From assembly GCA_003224235.1 (NCBI GenBank), contig QHYU01000148.1, positions 56,072-104,039 of the forward strand: 47,968 nt of DNA, written 5' to 3'. Of this stretch, positions 16,981-26,700 are shown one piece after another. Each line of letters begins with the position of its first letter. Positions within the stretch are counted from its first letter, which is position 1. The notes below the pieces were generated by a model. That model did not search any database, was not told the origin of the DNA, and was given only the letters and a program-made list of their open reading frames with translations. A program made the translations under genes and the position numbers. The DNA is from Acidobacteriota bacterium (lineage in GTDB: Bacteria > Acidobacteriota > Terriglobia > Acidiferrales > UBA7541).

Positions 16981-18030
16981 CTATCCAGCCGCGGCCTTGG
17001 CCCGCAGGCGCATGACCTCAGCTTGCAGCTTCCGCACGGTTTTCTGCAGGTCCGGCAGGCGATTGAGCGCGGCCATATTCTTCAGCCACTTCTTGTTCTC
17101 GATCGACGGATACCCGGAGTAGACCGCCCCGGCAGGCACGTCGCTGGGCACGCCGCTCTGGGAAGTAATCACTGTGTTATCGCCGATCATTAGATGCCCA
17201 GCGGCGCCAGCCTGTCCGGCCAGAATACAGCGGTTGCCCACCACCGTCGAGCCAGCCAGGCCAACCTGCCCGCAAAGTAGTGTATCTTCGCCGACCTTGG
17301 AAGAATGTCCGACCAGCACGAGATCATCAATCTTGGCGCCGCGCCGGATGCGCGTCTCACCCACCGTGGCACGGTCCACGCACGCGTTGGCTTGGATTTC
17401 GACGTCGTCTTCAATGATTGTGACTCCCGATTGCTGCATTTTGTACCAGCGGCCGTCGGTCTGCTTGGCGAACCCGAAGCCGTCGCCGCCCACGATAGCG
17501 CCGTTCTGCAAGGTCGCGCGATGGCCCACTTTACAACCCTCGCGCACCACTGCGTGCGCGTGGGCGAAGAAGTCGTCACCGATGCGCGCGTCGCGATAGA
17601 TGACCACAAAGCTGTGCAGCACAGCGTTTTGCCCGATCTCCACGCGCTCGTCCACGAAGCAGTACGGTCCAATGTGTGCCCCCGACCCGATCCGAGCCGA
17701 AGCGGCCACCACCGCCGTGGGATGCACGCCGGGGACATAGCGCGGCGGCTGGTAGAAGAGTTCGATGGCGCGGGCAAAGTCAAGATACGGATTCTGCGAG
17801 CGCAGGGGAGCTAGCGGGGGCAAACCAAGGCCGCGTTTAAGGACCACGTCCGGGCCGACAATCACGGCCGAAGCGCGCGTAGTCTCCAGGGCCCGCCGGT
17901 AGCGCGGGTGCGAGAGAAAGGTCAGTTCTCCCGGCTCGGCAACCTCGATTCCCGCAACGCCACGAATCTCGATGGAGGCGTCGCCCTCCAGCCGGCAATT
18001 CAGCCGCTCCGCAATCTCCCCAAGTCTCAT
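16981..18030 (-). CDS. lpxD: UDP-3-O-acylglucosamine N-acyltransferase
   Basis: A 349-residue enzyme of lipid A synthesis that transfers a hydroxyacyl chain from ACP onto UDP-3-O-acylglucosamine. An N-terminal LpxD domain (MRLGEIAERLNCRLEGDA) is followed by hexapeptide left-handed beta-helix repeats (about residues 100-310). VGGDGFGFA and LVLVGHSSKVG contain the conserved active-site region. A C-terminal helix (ENKKWLKNMAALNRL...) matches the family. ATG 18030 is set by AAGGAGAA nine bases upstream. It shows that this organism makes LPS-type outer membranes. It stands apart from other lpx genes here. Confidence 0.95.
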   Translation of the reverse strand: MRLGEIAERLNCRLEGDASIEIRGVAGIEVAEPGELTFLSHPRYRRALETTRASAVIVGPDVVLKRGLGLPPLAPLRSQNPYLDFARAIELFYQPPRYVPGVHPTAVVAASARIGSGAHIGPYCFVDERVEIGQNAVLHSFVVIYRDARIGDDFFAHAHAVVREGCKVGHRATLQNGAIVGGDGFGFAKQTDGRWYKMQQSGVTIIEDDVEIQANACVDRATVGETRIRRGAKIDDLVLVGHSSKVGEDTLLCGQVGLAGSTVVGNRCILAGQAGAAGHLMIGDNTVITSQSGVPSDVPAGAVYSGYPSIENKKWLKNMAALNRLPDLQKTVRKLQAEVMRLRAKAAAG

Positions 18031-18204
18031 GGCTCGTTCTCCTTTGTCTAGGAAGTATAGCCATAGAGGCACGGGCACGGAGAAAAAAGGAAGACACGCA
18101 ATGGCAAAGAAAGGGGGAAGGTGGAGGAGCAATCAGAACCGCATCGCTACCGCTTTTCTTTCGTCTGATTCTCTGTGTCTTGTGGCTTCTGTGGCGAATA
18201 TAGG

Positions 18205-18720
18205 CTATTCACCGAAAAGTTTCGGCTGGGCGGCAACCTGTGCCGGCTTGCGCCGCGAGATCCCGACCACCCCCAGGACGGTCATCTCAGCCAGCGCCGT
18301 GCGCGGGATGAAGATGCGCAGGCTGGAGCCATGCAAGTCCGGCGGGGTAATTTGCACGCCGTGATCTAGAAGGGCGAGCAGGTCGTTCGGCACCACGCCC
18401 TCGATGGTATCGTTGTCGCGGAACCTCAGCCGCACCCAGAGTCCATCCAGCTTGGGTCGGCTCAGGAAGGCTTTTCGCTCAGGCTCGAAGTCATCGGTAA
18501 ACTCGCGCACGAAATAGACGCTGCGCACGTCCTCGAGTGATACAGCATGGCGCTCACCATCCGGGGTGAGTAAATCGAGCGTTTCGGAGGTTCCCAGGTA
18601 GGCTGGGTTGAGGTAGCCACGCACCGTCTTGCGGTCCGAAAGCAGGACCACAACCTTCTTGTGCGTAGAGGTTGGTGCGCGGTTTTTCACGGCCCGTTTT
18701 TCAGAAAGCGATAACCCCAC
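18205..18720 (-). CDS. hypothetical protein with two SH3/Sm-like repeats (DUF6982-like)
   Basis: A 171-residue soluble protein without a signal or membrane segment. Two related beta-rich units are visible: KVVVLLSDRKTVRGYLNPAY (about residues 22-41) and LWVRLRFRDNDTIEGVVPND (about 94-113). Each is followed by a strand that ends near aromatic or Val-rich residues. The pattern, R/K-V-x-L-x-D-x-x-x-x-x-G, resembles the DUF6982 group common in Acidobacteria; I am not certain of that assignment and the function is unknown. It starts at GTG 18720, after a candidate minus-strand promoter and a leader hairpin, and is divergent from murJ. Confidence 0.7.
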   Translation of the reverse strand: MGLSLSEKRAVKNRAPTSTHKKVVVLLSDRKTVRGYLNPAYLGTSETLDLLTPDGERHAVSLEDVRSVYFVREFTDDFEPERKAFLSRPKLDGLWVRLRFRDNDTIEGVVPNDLLALLDHGVQITPPDLHGSSLRIFIPRTALAEMTVLGVVGISRRKPAQVAAQPKLFGE

Positions 18721-18723
18721 ACC

Positions 18724-18741
18724 CAGGTTCTTGCGAACCTG
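18724..18741. promoter_or_regulatory. palindrome CAGGTTC-TTGC-GAACCTG
   Basis: Seven-base arms (18724-18730 and 18735-18741) surround a four-base centre, between divergent genes. It overlaps the -35 of the murJ promoter candidate and would form a hairpin right before the GTG of the minus-strand gene. It may be a repressor operator or a translation-control hairpin. Confidence 0.5.
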
Positions 18742-18759
18742 CGAAAACTATGTTATGTT
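18731..18759 (+). promoter_or_regulatory. candidate promoter for murJ
   Basis: TTGCGA (18731-18736), a 17-base spacer, TATGTT (18754-18759). Each box matches four of six consensus bases. It overlaps the minus-strand promoter candidate at 18750-18779. Confidence 0.45.
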
Positions 18760-18779
18760 AAACACTAAACTGGTGTCAA
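18750..18779 (-). promoter_or_regulatory. candidate promoter for the two-repeat hypothetical gene
   Basis: On the minus strand a consensus TTGACA (18779-18774) is followed after 18 bases by TAACAT (18755-18750). Transcription would start near 18742, leaving a leader of about 20 bases that is mostly the CAGGTTC hairpin. Confidence 0.55.
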
Positions 18780-18820
18780 GTGTTTGTTTTTCAGGGGCTT
18801 AGGCGGGGGGCCGACACCTT

Positions 18821-20437
18821 TTGACCGACAAGAAGCAAATCCTCAAATCCGCCTCGATCATCACCCTCGTTACGATCGCGAGTCGGGTCTTCGGTTATAT
18901 CCGCGACCAACGCCTCACCCTGTTGCTGGGCACCAGCCTGGCGGCCGACTCCTTCGTATTAGCCTATCGGATTCCCAACCTGCTGCGCCGCCTAGTGGGC
19001 GAAGGCTCCATGACCGCCTCTTTCATTCCGGTCTTTACCAGCTACATGGCCGACAAGCCGCGCGAAGAGGTCTGGGAGTTCGCGCACCGCCTGTTCTGGA
19101 CACTGGCGGTGGTGCTAGCCGTGCTCACGGTGTTGGGCATGGTGTTTTCTCCGGGCGTGATTCACGTGTTCACGATGTTCGGCAAGGAGCAAAGGCAGTG
19201 GGGAGCAGCAGTGGAACTGAATCGCATCATGTTCCCCTACATTTTCTTCATTGGCTTGTCGGCGCTGGCCATGGCAATTCTGAACTGCTTCCATGTCTTC
19301 GGCCCACCGGCCGCAACGCCCATCCTGTTGAATATTTCCATTATCACGTTCTCCATCGCGGTGGTATATCGACACTTCCCCAATAAGGCCGTGGCGCTGG
19401 CGGTAGGGGTTCTGGTGGGCGGGGCGCTGCAGTTCCTTGTGCAGCTGCCCCTGCTGGTGCGACAGGGGATGCGCTTCAACTTCGGCCTCTCCTTCACGCA
19501 TCCCGGCGTAAGGGCTGTGGCGCGGCTGATGGTGCCGGGGTTTTTCGGCATCGGTATCTCGCAGGTGAATTTTTTCGTGGACACGGTCTTCGCCACTTCC
19601 GAGAAGATGCTGCGGATAGGTCCGGGAGCGGTGACTTCGCTGTACGTGGCCGACCGGGTGATGGAGTTGGTGCTGGGCGGGTACGCCATCGCTGTGGCCA
19701 CTGCCATTCTGCCGATGATGTCTCACCAAGCCGCTGCGGGCGATTACGACGCGATGAAGAAGACCTTCGGCTTCTCCCTGCGCATCGTCTCGTTTATCAC
19801 GCTGCCGGCGGCCGTGGGGCTGATCATCCTCCGAGAGCCTATCATCCGGGTGCTCTTCCAACACGGCAGCTTCGATGCCGCCTCCACCCGCCTGACCGCA
19901 CGAGCCCTGCTGTACTACGCCACCGGCCTGCCAGCGTTTGCTGCCATCAAGCTGATTGTGCCCGCTTTCTATTCCACACATGATACTCGCGTCCCCGTTC
20001 GCGCGGCCGCCTACACCCTGGTGATCAACTTCGGACTGAACCTGCTGTTCCTGGTCTATTTCTTCAAGACCTTCCAGAACGGCGGCCCGGCACTGGCCAC
20101 CTCATTGGCCGGATACTTTAATTTTTTCATGCTTTTTGTGATCTTCCGTCTCCGCTTCGGACGCCTGGGTACGTTCGAAATCCTGGGCTCGATGGCAAGA
20201 ATCGCGGTCTGCTCCGGCCTGATGGGCACCGCGTGCTGGGTCATGCTAAAGTTCTCGCGCTTTTCGGGTCACCCAAGTTTCGTGGCGCAACTCTGCATTT
20301 TCACCGCGCTGATCTTGGTCGCCACGTTGATCTATCTGGGGCTGGCGTGGCTGTTCCGCTGCCACGAAATCGAAGAGGTGTACGGCATCGCCTTACGTCG
20401 CGAGCGGGGCGAGGCCGGACCGCAAACGTTGGGGTGA
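18821..20437 (+). CDS. murJ: lipid II flippase
   Basis: MurJ (MviN) moves lipid-linked peptidoglycan precursor across the inner membrane. The protein has 538 residues and about 14 membrane segments. The N-terminal family signature is SRVFGYIRDQRLTLLLG with RIPNLLRRLVGEGSMTASF shortly after, which holds the conserved cytoplasmic Arg-rich loop. The start is TTG 18821 (MTDKKQILKSASIITL); no closer alternative exists and the ribosome-binding site is poor. The xerD-type gene follows after only six bases, so the two are probably co-transcribed. Confidence 0.93.
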   Translation: MTDKKQILKSASIITLVTIASRVFGYIRDQRLTLLLGTSLAADSFVLAYRIPNLLRRLVGEGSMTASFIPVFTSYMADKPREEVWEFAHRLFWTLAVVLAVLTVLGMVFSPGVIHVFTMFGKEQRQWGAAVELNRIMFPYIFFIGLSALAMAILNCFHVFGPPAATPILLNISIITFSIAVVYRHFPNKAVALAVGVLVGGALQFLVQLPLLVRQGMRFNFGLSFTHPGVRAVARLMVPGFFGIGISQVNFFVDTVFATSEKMLRIGPGAVTSLYVADRVMELVLGGYAIAVATAILPMMSHQAAAGDYDAMKKTFGFSLRIVSFITLPAAVGLIILREPIIRVLFQHGSFDAASTRLTARALLYYATGLPAFAAIKLIVPAFYSTHDTRVPVRAAAYTLVINFGLNLLFLVYFFKTFQNGGPALATSLAGYFNFFMLFVIFRLRFGRLGTFEILGSMARIAVCSGLMGTACWVMLKFSRFSGHPSFVAQLCIFTALILVATLIYLGLAWLFRCHEIEEVYGIALRRERGEAGPQTLG

Positions 20438-20443
20438 GCTTCG

Positions 20444-21340
20444 GTGGAAAACCTCATCAACGCGTTTCTCAGCTACGAGCGAATCGAGAAAGGCCTGGCA
20501 GAGAATACCATAATGGCTTACGGCCGCGATCTCGCCAAGTTCTTGGCCTTCCTGTCTAAACAAAAGCGCGCGCTGGCCGACATCCGCCGCGACGACATTG
20601 TAGATTTTCTGGCCAGCCTTTACCGACAGAAACTTGACAGCCGCTCGGTCGCACGGCACTTAGTCACGCTCCGCAACTTCTTCCGCTTTGCGGTTGCCGA
20701 AGGCGCAGTCCCGGCCGACCCGACGCTTACCCTGGAGTCGCCGAAGATCCGGCGGAGCTTGCCAGGCTACCTGCGGCTGGAGGAAGTGGACCGGCTCCTC
20801 GAGCAGCCGGACCTCCGCACCCCATTCGGAGTACGGGACAAGGCCATGCTCGAGGTGCTGTACTCCACCGGCCTGCGGGTTTCGGAGCTGATCGGCTTGC
20901 GCGTTGGAGATCTGGAGATGAAGATGGGTTGCCTGCGCTGCATCGGCAAAGGCGACAAGGAGCGCTTGGTGCCAGTGGGACGCAAAGCCATCGAAGCGGT
21001 GCAGAACTACCTGAGCGAGGCCCGCTCGCTTTTGTTGCGCAAGCGGCGCCCAGGGCCAACTACGCCCTATTTGTTCATTAATCGCCTGGGTGGCAAACTC
21101 AGCCGCGTTGGCGTCTGGAAGATCCTGTCGGATTATGGCCGGCGCGCGGGCCTGCGGGGTCGGCTCACGCCGCACAAGTTGCGCCACAGCTTTGCCACTC
21201 ACCTGCTTGAGGGCGGTGCTGACCTGCGCTCGGTGCAGTTGATGCTGGGCCACGCGGACATTTCAACCACGCAAATCTATACGCACGTGGTGGAGGAGCG
21301 CCTGAAACATATCTACAAAGCGCACCACCCGCGGGCCTGA
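20444..21340 (+). CDS. xerD: site-specific tyrosine recombinase, XerC/XerD type
   Basis: A 298-residue recombinase of the kind that resolves chromosome dimers at dif. An N-terminal SAM-like DNA-binding domain (residues 1-90) precedes the catalytic domain. The catalytic residues are visible: Arg in STGLRVSELIGL, Lys in GKGDKERLVP, HKLRHSFATHLL (His and Arg), LGHADISTTQIYTHV (His and nucleophilic Tyr). Length and lack of an integrase-style extension fit the housekeeping Xer proteins rather than an element integrase. The GTG start lies six bases after the murJ stop with GGTGAG upstream. XerC versus XerD cannot be settled; XerD is favoured. Confidence 0.9.
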   Translation: MENLINAFLSYERIEKGLAENTIMAYGRDLAKFLAFLSKQKRALADIRRDDIVDFLASLYRQKLDSRSVARHLVTLRNFFRFAVAEGAVPADPTLTLESPKIRRSLPGYLRLEEVDRLLEQPDLRTPFGVRDKAMLEVLYSTGLRVSELIGLRVGDLEMKMGCLRCIGKGDKERLVPVGRKAIEAVQNYLSEARSLLLRKRRPGPTTPYLFINRLGGKLSRVGVWKILSDYGRRAGLRGRLTPHKLRHSFATHLLEGGADLRSVQLMLGHADISTTQIYTHVVEERLKHIYKAHHPRA

Positions 21341-21419
21341 AGCAAGGCTGCCGTCTGGTCGCCACAGAAGGGCGGCGGCGCGGTAGGAGATCCGGCGAGG
21401 AGGCCGACAGTCCCTGGGA

Positions 21420-21435
21420 CGGGGAAAGAGCCCCG
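21420..21435 (+). terminator. small GC hairpin after the xerD-type gene
   Basis: CGGGG, AAAGAG, CCCCG form a five-base stem within the 122-base gap before the nucleotidyltransferase gene. No T-tract follows. The sequence just 3' (CCCTACG) links it to the GTAGGG-type palindromes. Confidence 0.3.
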
Positions 21436-21462
21436 ACCCTACGAAAGTGAACGAGGAGCGTC

Positions 21463-22995
21463 ATGCCTGACTACATGTTCTTGCTGGAAAGCCGGCTTTC
21501 CCCCGAGCAACGCGCGGCGATGATGCGCGTGCAAGAGCTCGCCGCCGCTACGGTGGCAAACGTCTACCTGGTCGGCGGAGCAGTCCGTGACTTGATTTCC
21601 GGGATGCCCATCCGCGACCTGGACTTCGTCCTCGAGGGCAACCCCTTCCGCCTGGTGCGAGAACTCGAGAAGGGCGGCGCTAAAATCCTCGAAGAAGACG
21701 AGCGCATGCGCCACGTCGAGCTGATCTTCGCGGGCGACGCCGACGGCAGCATCGCCTCGGCACGAGACGATGTTTATCACCGCCCAGGCACCAAACCCGA
21801 AATCCGTTGGTCCACCATCATGGAAGACCTCCGCCGCCGCGATTTCTCACTCAATGCCATCGCCATTTCGCTTAACCCGGCCTCCCGCGGCCTCCTGCTC
21901 GACCCCACCAATGGTCTGGCCGACCTGGAAAAACGCGAAGTGCGCGCCCTCTCCATCCACAGCTTCACTAACCAGCCGATTCGGCTGGTGCGCGCACTGC
22001 GCTACTGCGTGCGCATGGGCTTCAAGATGGAGCCGCGCACGGCCGAGTGGTTTGCGTTGGCCATCGAGCGGGGCCTGCACGACTCCATTCCCCCAGCAGA
22101 TGTCGGCAGGGAAGTGCGGCAACTCGCGCGCGAAGAAAAGCCCGTTGCTATTTTGAAGGCTTGGGAGGCGCACCAATTGCTGGGCGCGATTCACCCGCAG
22201 CTCGCGCGCCGGCATCCGCACTACGACGCGCTGAACCGGTTGGTGCGGGTACGCGATGAGATGATCGGCGCTGGTTATCGTCCGCGGCTATTCGCGCCAG
22301 CCACGCTCGCCCTGCTCAGGCGCCTGAAGCCGCGCGAACAAAGCGCAGCGCTCGCGCGCCTGGAACTGCGCTCCGCCGAGGTGGAATCGGTTCTGCGCCT
22401 CGACGCCGAAACGAGAAAAATCGTGCAGGCGCTCACCAGCCGTAAGACGGCAGCGCCGCGCGATGCCTACAGTTTCCTCGAAAAAGTTCCGCTCGATATC
22501 CTGGCGTATATTCTGGCCGAAGTTTCCAACGCCAAGGCCGTCGGTAAGGTTCGCAACTACCTTTACAAGTGGCGGCCGTTGCGCCAAGCATTACCCTCTG
22601 CGGAGACAGAACTCGAGGCTCTGGGTCTGCCCCGGGGGCCGAAATTCGACAAGGTGATCGCAGACTTGTTCCAACAGCAACTCCTCGGCAAGGGGCGCAA
22701 TCCGGAAGAGCGCACCAAGCTGCTGCGAAAACTCGCCGGAATCAAAGAGCCGCCAAAGAAAAAGGTAAAAGAGGAGAAAAAGAAGCCCGATGTGAAACCT
22801 GGCAAGAAGAGGGTTGGCCCCGCCGAGGGCGCTGCTCATGAAGCGAGGTCCGGGCCTGCGAAAGCATCAACGCCGAGCACGGTCACACCAGCCCATACGA
22901 CTGCCAAGGCCGCCGCAGCCGCCAAGGGTGCCTCGGCCGCTGCGGGTCACCCGTCGGCGAAGGGGCACTCCAAAGCACACAGCAATCGCCGGTAG
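21463..22995 (+). CDS. tRNA CCA-adding / poly(A) polymerase-family nucleotidyltransferase
   Basis: A class II nucleotidyltransferase of 510 residues that adds nucleotides to RNA 3' ends, either CCA to tRNA or A tails. The head domain has YLVGGAVRDLISG with RDLDFVLEG carrying the catalytic Asp pair (about residues 34-64), then the base-recognition motif RRRDFSLNAIA and the neck segment PIRLVRALRYCVRMGF. Residues from about 425 to the end form a low-complexity tail rich in Lys, Ala, Pro and His that the core enzyme does not need. ATG 21463 follows GAGGAG. Whether it adds CCA, CC or A cannot be decided by eye. Confidence 0.88.
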   Translation: MPDYMFLLESRLSPEQRAAMMRVQELAAATVANVYLVGGAVRDLISGMPIRDLDFVLEGNPFRLVRELEKGGAKILEEDERMRHVELIFAGDADGSIASARDDVYHRPGTKPEIRWSTIMEDLRRRDFSLNAIAISLNPASRGLLLDPTNGLADLEKREVRALSIHSFTNQPIRLVRALRYCVRMGFKMEPRTAEWFALAIERGLHDSIPPADVGREVRQLAREEKPVAILKAWEAHQLLGAIHPQLARRHPHYDALNRLVRVRDEMIGAGYRPRLFAPATLALLRRLKPREQSAALARLELRSAEVESVLRLDAETRKIVQALTSRKTAAPRDAYSFLEKVPLDILAYILAEVSNAKAVGKVRNYLYKWRPLRQALPSAETELEALGLPRGPKFDKVIADLFQQQLLGKGRNPEERTKLLRKLAGIKEPPKKKVKEEKKKPDVKPGKKRVGPAEGAAHEARSGPAKASTPSTVTPAHTTAKAAAAAKGASAAAGHPSAKGHSKAHSNRR

Positions 22996-23096
22996 CACAG
23001 GTATGAGCGGCTGAAGTCGCCGCATCGCTCGGCCACAGTTGGCGTGCCCTGACGTTAGCTTATTGCCTCTAAGAGTCTGTAACACCGCCCAGGATC

Positions 23097-23636
23097 ATGG
23101 ACCGATCACAGACGCTGGCCGAAATCCGCAGCTTTCTTGAAGCCGACGGCGCGATTCCGGCGCACCACCTCTTGGAATGGATGGAATCCGATGATTTGGA
23201 GGTACTCGGCGCGGCGATCACCCTGTTGCGCGACTCACCGCATCGAATCCAGGGCGGGTTTAAGCAGGACCGCATGGTCCACCGGGTCCTCCACTACCAC
23301 CGTCGTTGCTTACTGGAAAACCCACAAGGAGAATGCGCACACAACCGCTACCAAGCTGGCGTAAGCCTGCGCTATTTCTTCTTCCAGTTTTCGGCCGACG
23401 AACAGATTCCCGGAAGGGCGCTTGCGGCGATCAAAACCATGCTGGCTGAGCTGTATCGCTCAGGAGACTCAGAGCTGCGCGCCTGCATCATGACCTCTTG
23501 CCTGGAGCACTTGTTTGAGAGCCGTCGCATCGCCGCGTACTTCTCCGACTGGCAGGAGGACCCCATTCTTGCTGCGGCCTACACCGAAGCGCTAGAATGG
23601 GGCCGGAACTTCTGGCCCGGCCAGCACGGCTACTAG
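23097..23636 (+). CDS. hypothetical protein
   Basis: A 179-residue soluble, mostly helical protein that I do not recognise. The N-terminus MDRSQTLAEIRSFLEADGA is followed by helices rich in His, Arg and aromatic residues (MVHRVLHYHRRCLLENP, SLRYFFFQFSADEQIP, CLEHLFESRRIAAYFSDW). It could be a HEAT-like helical repeat protein. It ends 88 bases before dnaE. Codon composition matches its neighbours, so it is likely real. It has no signal peptide, membrane segment or cysteine cluster. Confidence 0.65.
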   Translation: MDRSQTLAEIRSFLEADGAIPAHHLLEWMESDDLEVLGAAITLLRDSPHRIQGGFKQDRMVHRVLHYHRRCLLENPQGECAHNRYQAGVSLRYFFFQFSADEQIPGRALAAIKTMLAELYRSGDSELRACIMTSCLEHLFESRRIAAYFSDWQEDPILAAAYTEALEWGRNFWPGQHGY

Positions 23637-23687
23637 GTCGCGGTGGCTTCAATCCTTTCCTCCACCTTCTTGTTCTCCTCAACTTCC

Positions 23688-23716
23688 TTTACCTAGTTTG
23701 CCCCTCGGTTTAGAAT
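23688..23716 (+). promoter_or_regulatory. candidate dnaE promoter giving a leaderless transcript
   Basis: TTTACC (23688-23693), a 17-base spacer and TAGAAT (23711-23716, five of six consensus). The predicted start, about seven bases on, falls at or next to the dnaE ATG (23725), which has no ribosome-binding site. Confidence 0.5.
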
Positions 23717-23724
23717 GCTCCGGC

Positions 23725-26700
23725 ATGGGCCAGCGGCCGTTTGTCCACCTGCATCTGCATACCGACTACAGTCTTCTCGATGGCGCCTGCGAAATCTCCC
23801 AACTGGTGAATGAGACCGCGCGGCGCGGCATGCCTGCCGTGGCGGTCACCGATCACGGCAATTTGTTCGCCGCCGCAAACTTCTACCATGAGGCCACGAC
23901 GCGCGGCGTTAAGCCGATCATAGGCTGCGAGGTCTACGTCGCCCGCGGCAGCCGGCACGAACGCGGCCAGGCCAGCCCGCAGGCCGATGCGGGCAGTGCG
24001 CCGCGTGCGGGTGCCGAACCTGCCCTGCGCGGAGCGGCTTCCGAGCCTGGGACGCGCGGCAGCAACCACCTGCTGCTGCTCTGTGAGAACTCGGAAGGCT
24101 ATCGCAACCTGCTGAAGCTGGTAAGCGCCGGCTTCCTCGAAGGCTTCTATTACAAGCCGCGCATCGACCACGAATTGCTCGCCAAGCACAGCCGCGGCTT
24201 GATGGCGCTCTCGGCCTGCCTCCGCGGCGAGGTCGCGGATGCGCTGCTTGAGGACCGCTACCACCAGGCCCGCGAATCCGCCTACCGCCTGCGCGACATC
24301 TTCGGCAAGGGCAACTTCTTCCTCGAAGTGCAGGACCAGGGCATAGAAATCGAAAAGCGCGTCAATCAGGAGATGGTGCGCCTCTCGCGCGAGACCGGCA
24401 TTCCGCTGGTAGCCACCAACGACTGTCACTATCTGACCCAGGCCGACGCCCGCGCTCAAGAAGTGCTGCTTTGCATCCAGACCGGCAAGACGATGAGCGA
24501 CCCACAGCGCATGAAGTTTGCCACTGACCAGTTCTACTTCAAGACCGCTGCGGAGATGGCTCAGGTTTTCCGCGAGTTGCCCGACGCGGTCGAGCGCACG
24601 GCCGCCATCGCCGAGCGGTGTAACGTGAAGATCGAGCGCGTCAGCAACCCATTCCCAGAATTCAAGGTACCCGAGGGACACACGCTCGAGAGTTACTTCG
24701 AAAAGGTGGTCCGCGAAGGCTTCGCCGCCCGCTTGCCCCATCTCGAGGCGTTCCAGAAGAATGGTCGCTTGCGACAACCGCTTGCCGCCTACGAGCCCCG
24801 CCTCTCCGAGGAAATCCAGATGATCAAGAAGATGCGCTTCTCCGGCTACTTCCTGATCGTGTGGGACTTCATTCGCTACGCCCGGGCGCAGGGCGTACCG
24901 GTGGGGCCGGGGCGCGGCTCGGTGGCGGGCAGTCTGGTGAGCTACGCGTTGCAGATCACCGACGTGGACCCGCTGCAATACGGCCTGCTGTTCGAGCGTT
25001 TCCTGAACCCTGAGCGCATCTCCCTGCCCGACATCGACATCGACTTCTGCATGCGGCGGCGCGGCGAAGTAATCGACTACGTCACTCGGACCTACGGCCG
25101 CGACAACGTCGCGCAGATCATCACCTTTGGCACCATGGCGGCCAAGGCCGCGATCAAGGACGTCGGCCGAGCCATGGACCTGCCCTACGGAGAGGTGGAC
25201 CGGCTGGCCAAGCTGGTCCCCAATCAGCTCAATATCACGCTCGAGGATGCACTCAAGCAGTCGCCCCAGCTTCGCGCGCAAGCCGAGACTGACGATCGCG
25301 TCCGCGAACTCATCCAAGTGGCGAGGCGGCTCGAAGGCCTGGCCCGCCACGCCTCCACACATGCCGCCGGCGTGGTGATTTCGCCCCAGCCGCTCACCGA
25401 GATCGTGCCGATTTACAAGACCAACCGCGACGAGATCACCACGCAGTACGATATGAACGCGCTCGAGCGCATCGGCTTGCTAAAGATGGATTTTCTTGGC
25501 CTGACCACGCTCACCGTGCTGGATGACAGCGTGAAACTGGTCGAGCAGAACCGCGGCGTGAAAATTGCCCTCGATGATCTTCCGCTGGACGACCCCGATA
25601 CCTACAAACCCTTCTGCCGTAGCGAAACCACCGGCATCTTCCAATTTGAATCCCACGGCATGCGCGATATCCTGCGCCGCTACCAGCCTTCGCGTCTGGA
25701 AGACCTGACCGCGCTTAACGCCCTCTACCGTCCGGGACCCATCCAGGGCGGAATGATCGACGACTTCATCGATCGCAAGCACGGGAGGAAGAAAGTCTCC
25801 TACGACTTGCCGGTACTGCAGGAAATCCTGGAGGAAACTTATGGCGTCATCCTCTACCAGGAGCAGGTGATGCAGATCGCCAACCGCCTGGCGGGCTTTT
25901 CGCTGGGCGAGGCGGACATCCTGCGCCGCGCCATGGGCAAGAAGAAGCGCGAGGAAATGGCCGCCCAGCGCGAGAAGTTCCTGGCTGGTTGCCGCGCCAA
26001 CAAGGTTCCGCCAAAGAAAGCCGAGCGCATCTTCGATCTGATCACCGAATTCGCTGGGTACGGCTTCAATAAATCCCACTCGTGTGCCTACGCGCTGCTG
26101 GCCTACCAAACGGCGTGGCTGAAAACGCACTACCCGGTCGAGTTCATGGCCGCGCTGCTGACCTCGGAAACGGGCAACACCGATAAGGTGGTGAAGTACA
26201 TCCACGAGGCGCGCGTCATGGGTATCCAGGTGCTGCCCCCGGATGTGCATGAGAGCGTGCTGTACTTCACTCCGGTGGGCGAGGCCATCCGATTCGGCTT
26301 GGCGGCGATCAAGAATGTTGGCGAGAACACTGCCAAAGGGATCTGCGAAGCGCGCGGGCGTTGCGGGCGTTTCAATAACATCTACGAGTTCTGCGGGGCG
26401 GTGGACGCGAAGCTGCTCAATCGGCGCGTTCTGGAGAGCCTGATAAAATCTGGAGCGATGGATTCGTTCGGTTCCCCTCGCGCATCGCTCTGGGCTACCA
26501 TCGACCCAGCCCTCGGGCATGGGCAAAGAGTGGGACACCAGAGATCGGTTGGCCAGCGCGCACTTTTCGGGGCGCGAGCTGTACCTGTCGAGGAGGCATT
26601 CAACGAGCTGCCGGATGTCGCGGAATGGTCAGAAGACGAGCGCCTTGCCGGTGAATACGCTACGCTGGGGTTTTACGTATCCGGCCACCCGCTTGCGAAA

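Noticed and set aside
20444-21340. integrase of a mobile element
   Set aside because: Length, close linkage to murJ and absence of attachment sites or phage genes fit a housekeeping Xer protein.
23710-25362. 550-codon minus-strand frame inside dnaE
   Set aside because: Antisense to a clearly coding dnaE; composition is that of a reverse-strand shadow and no domain is recognisable.
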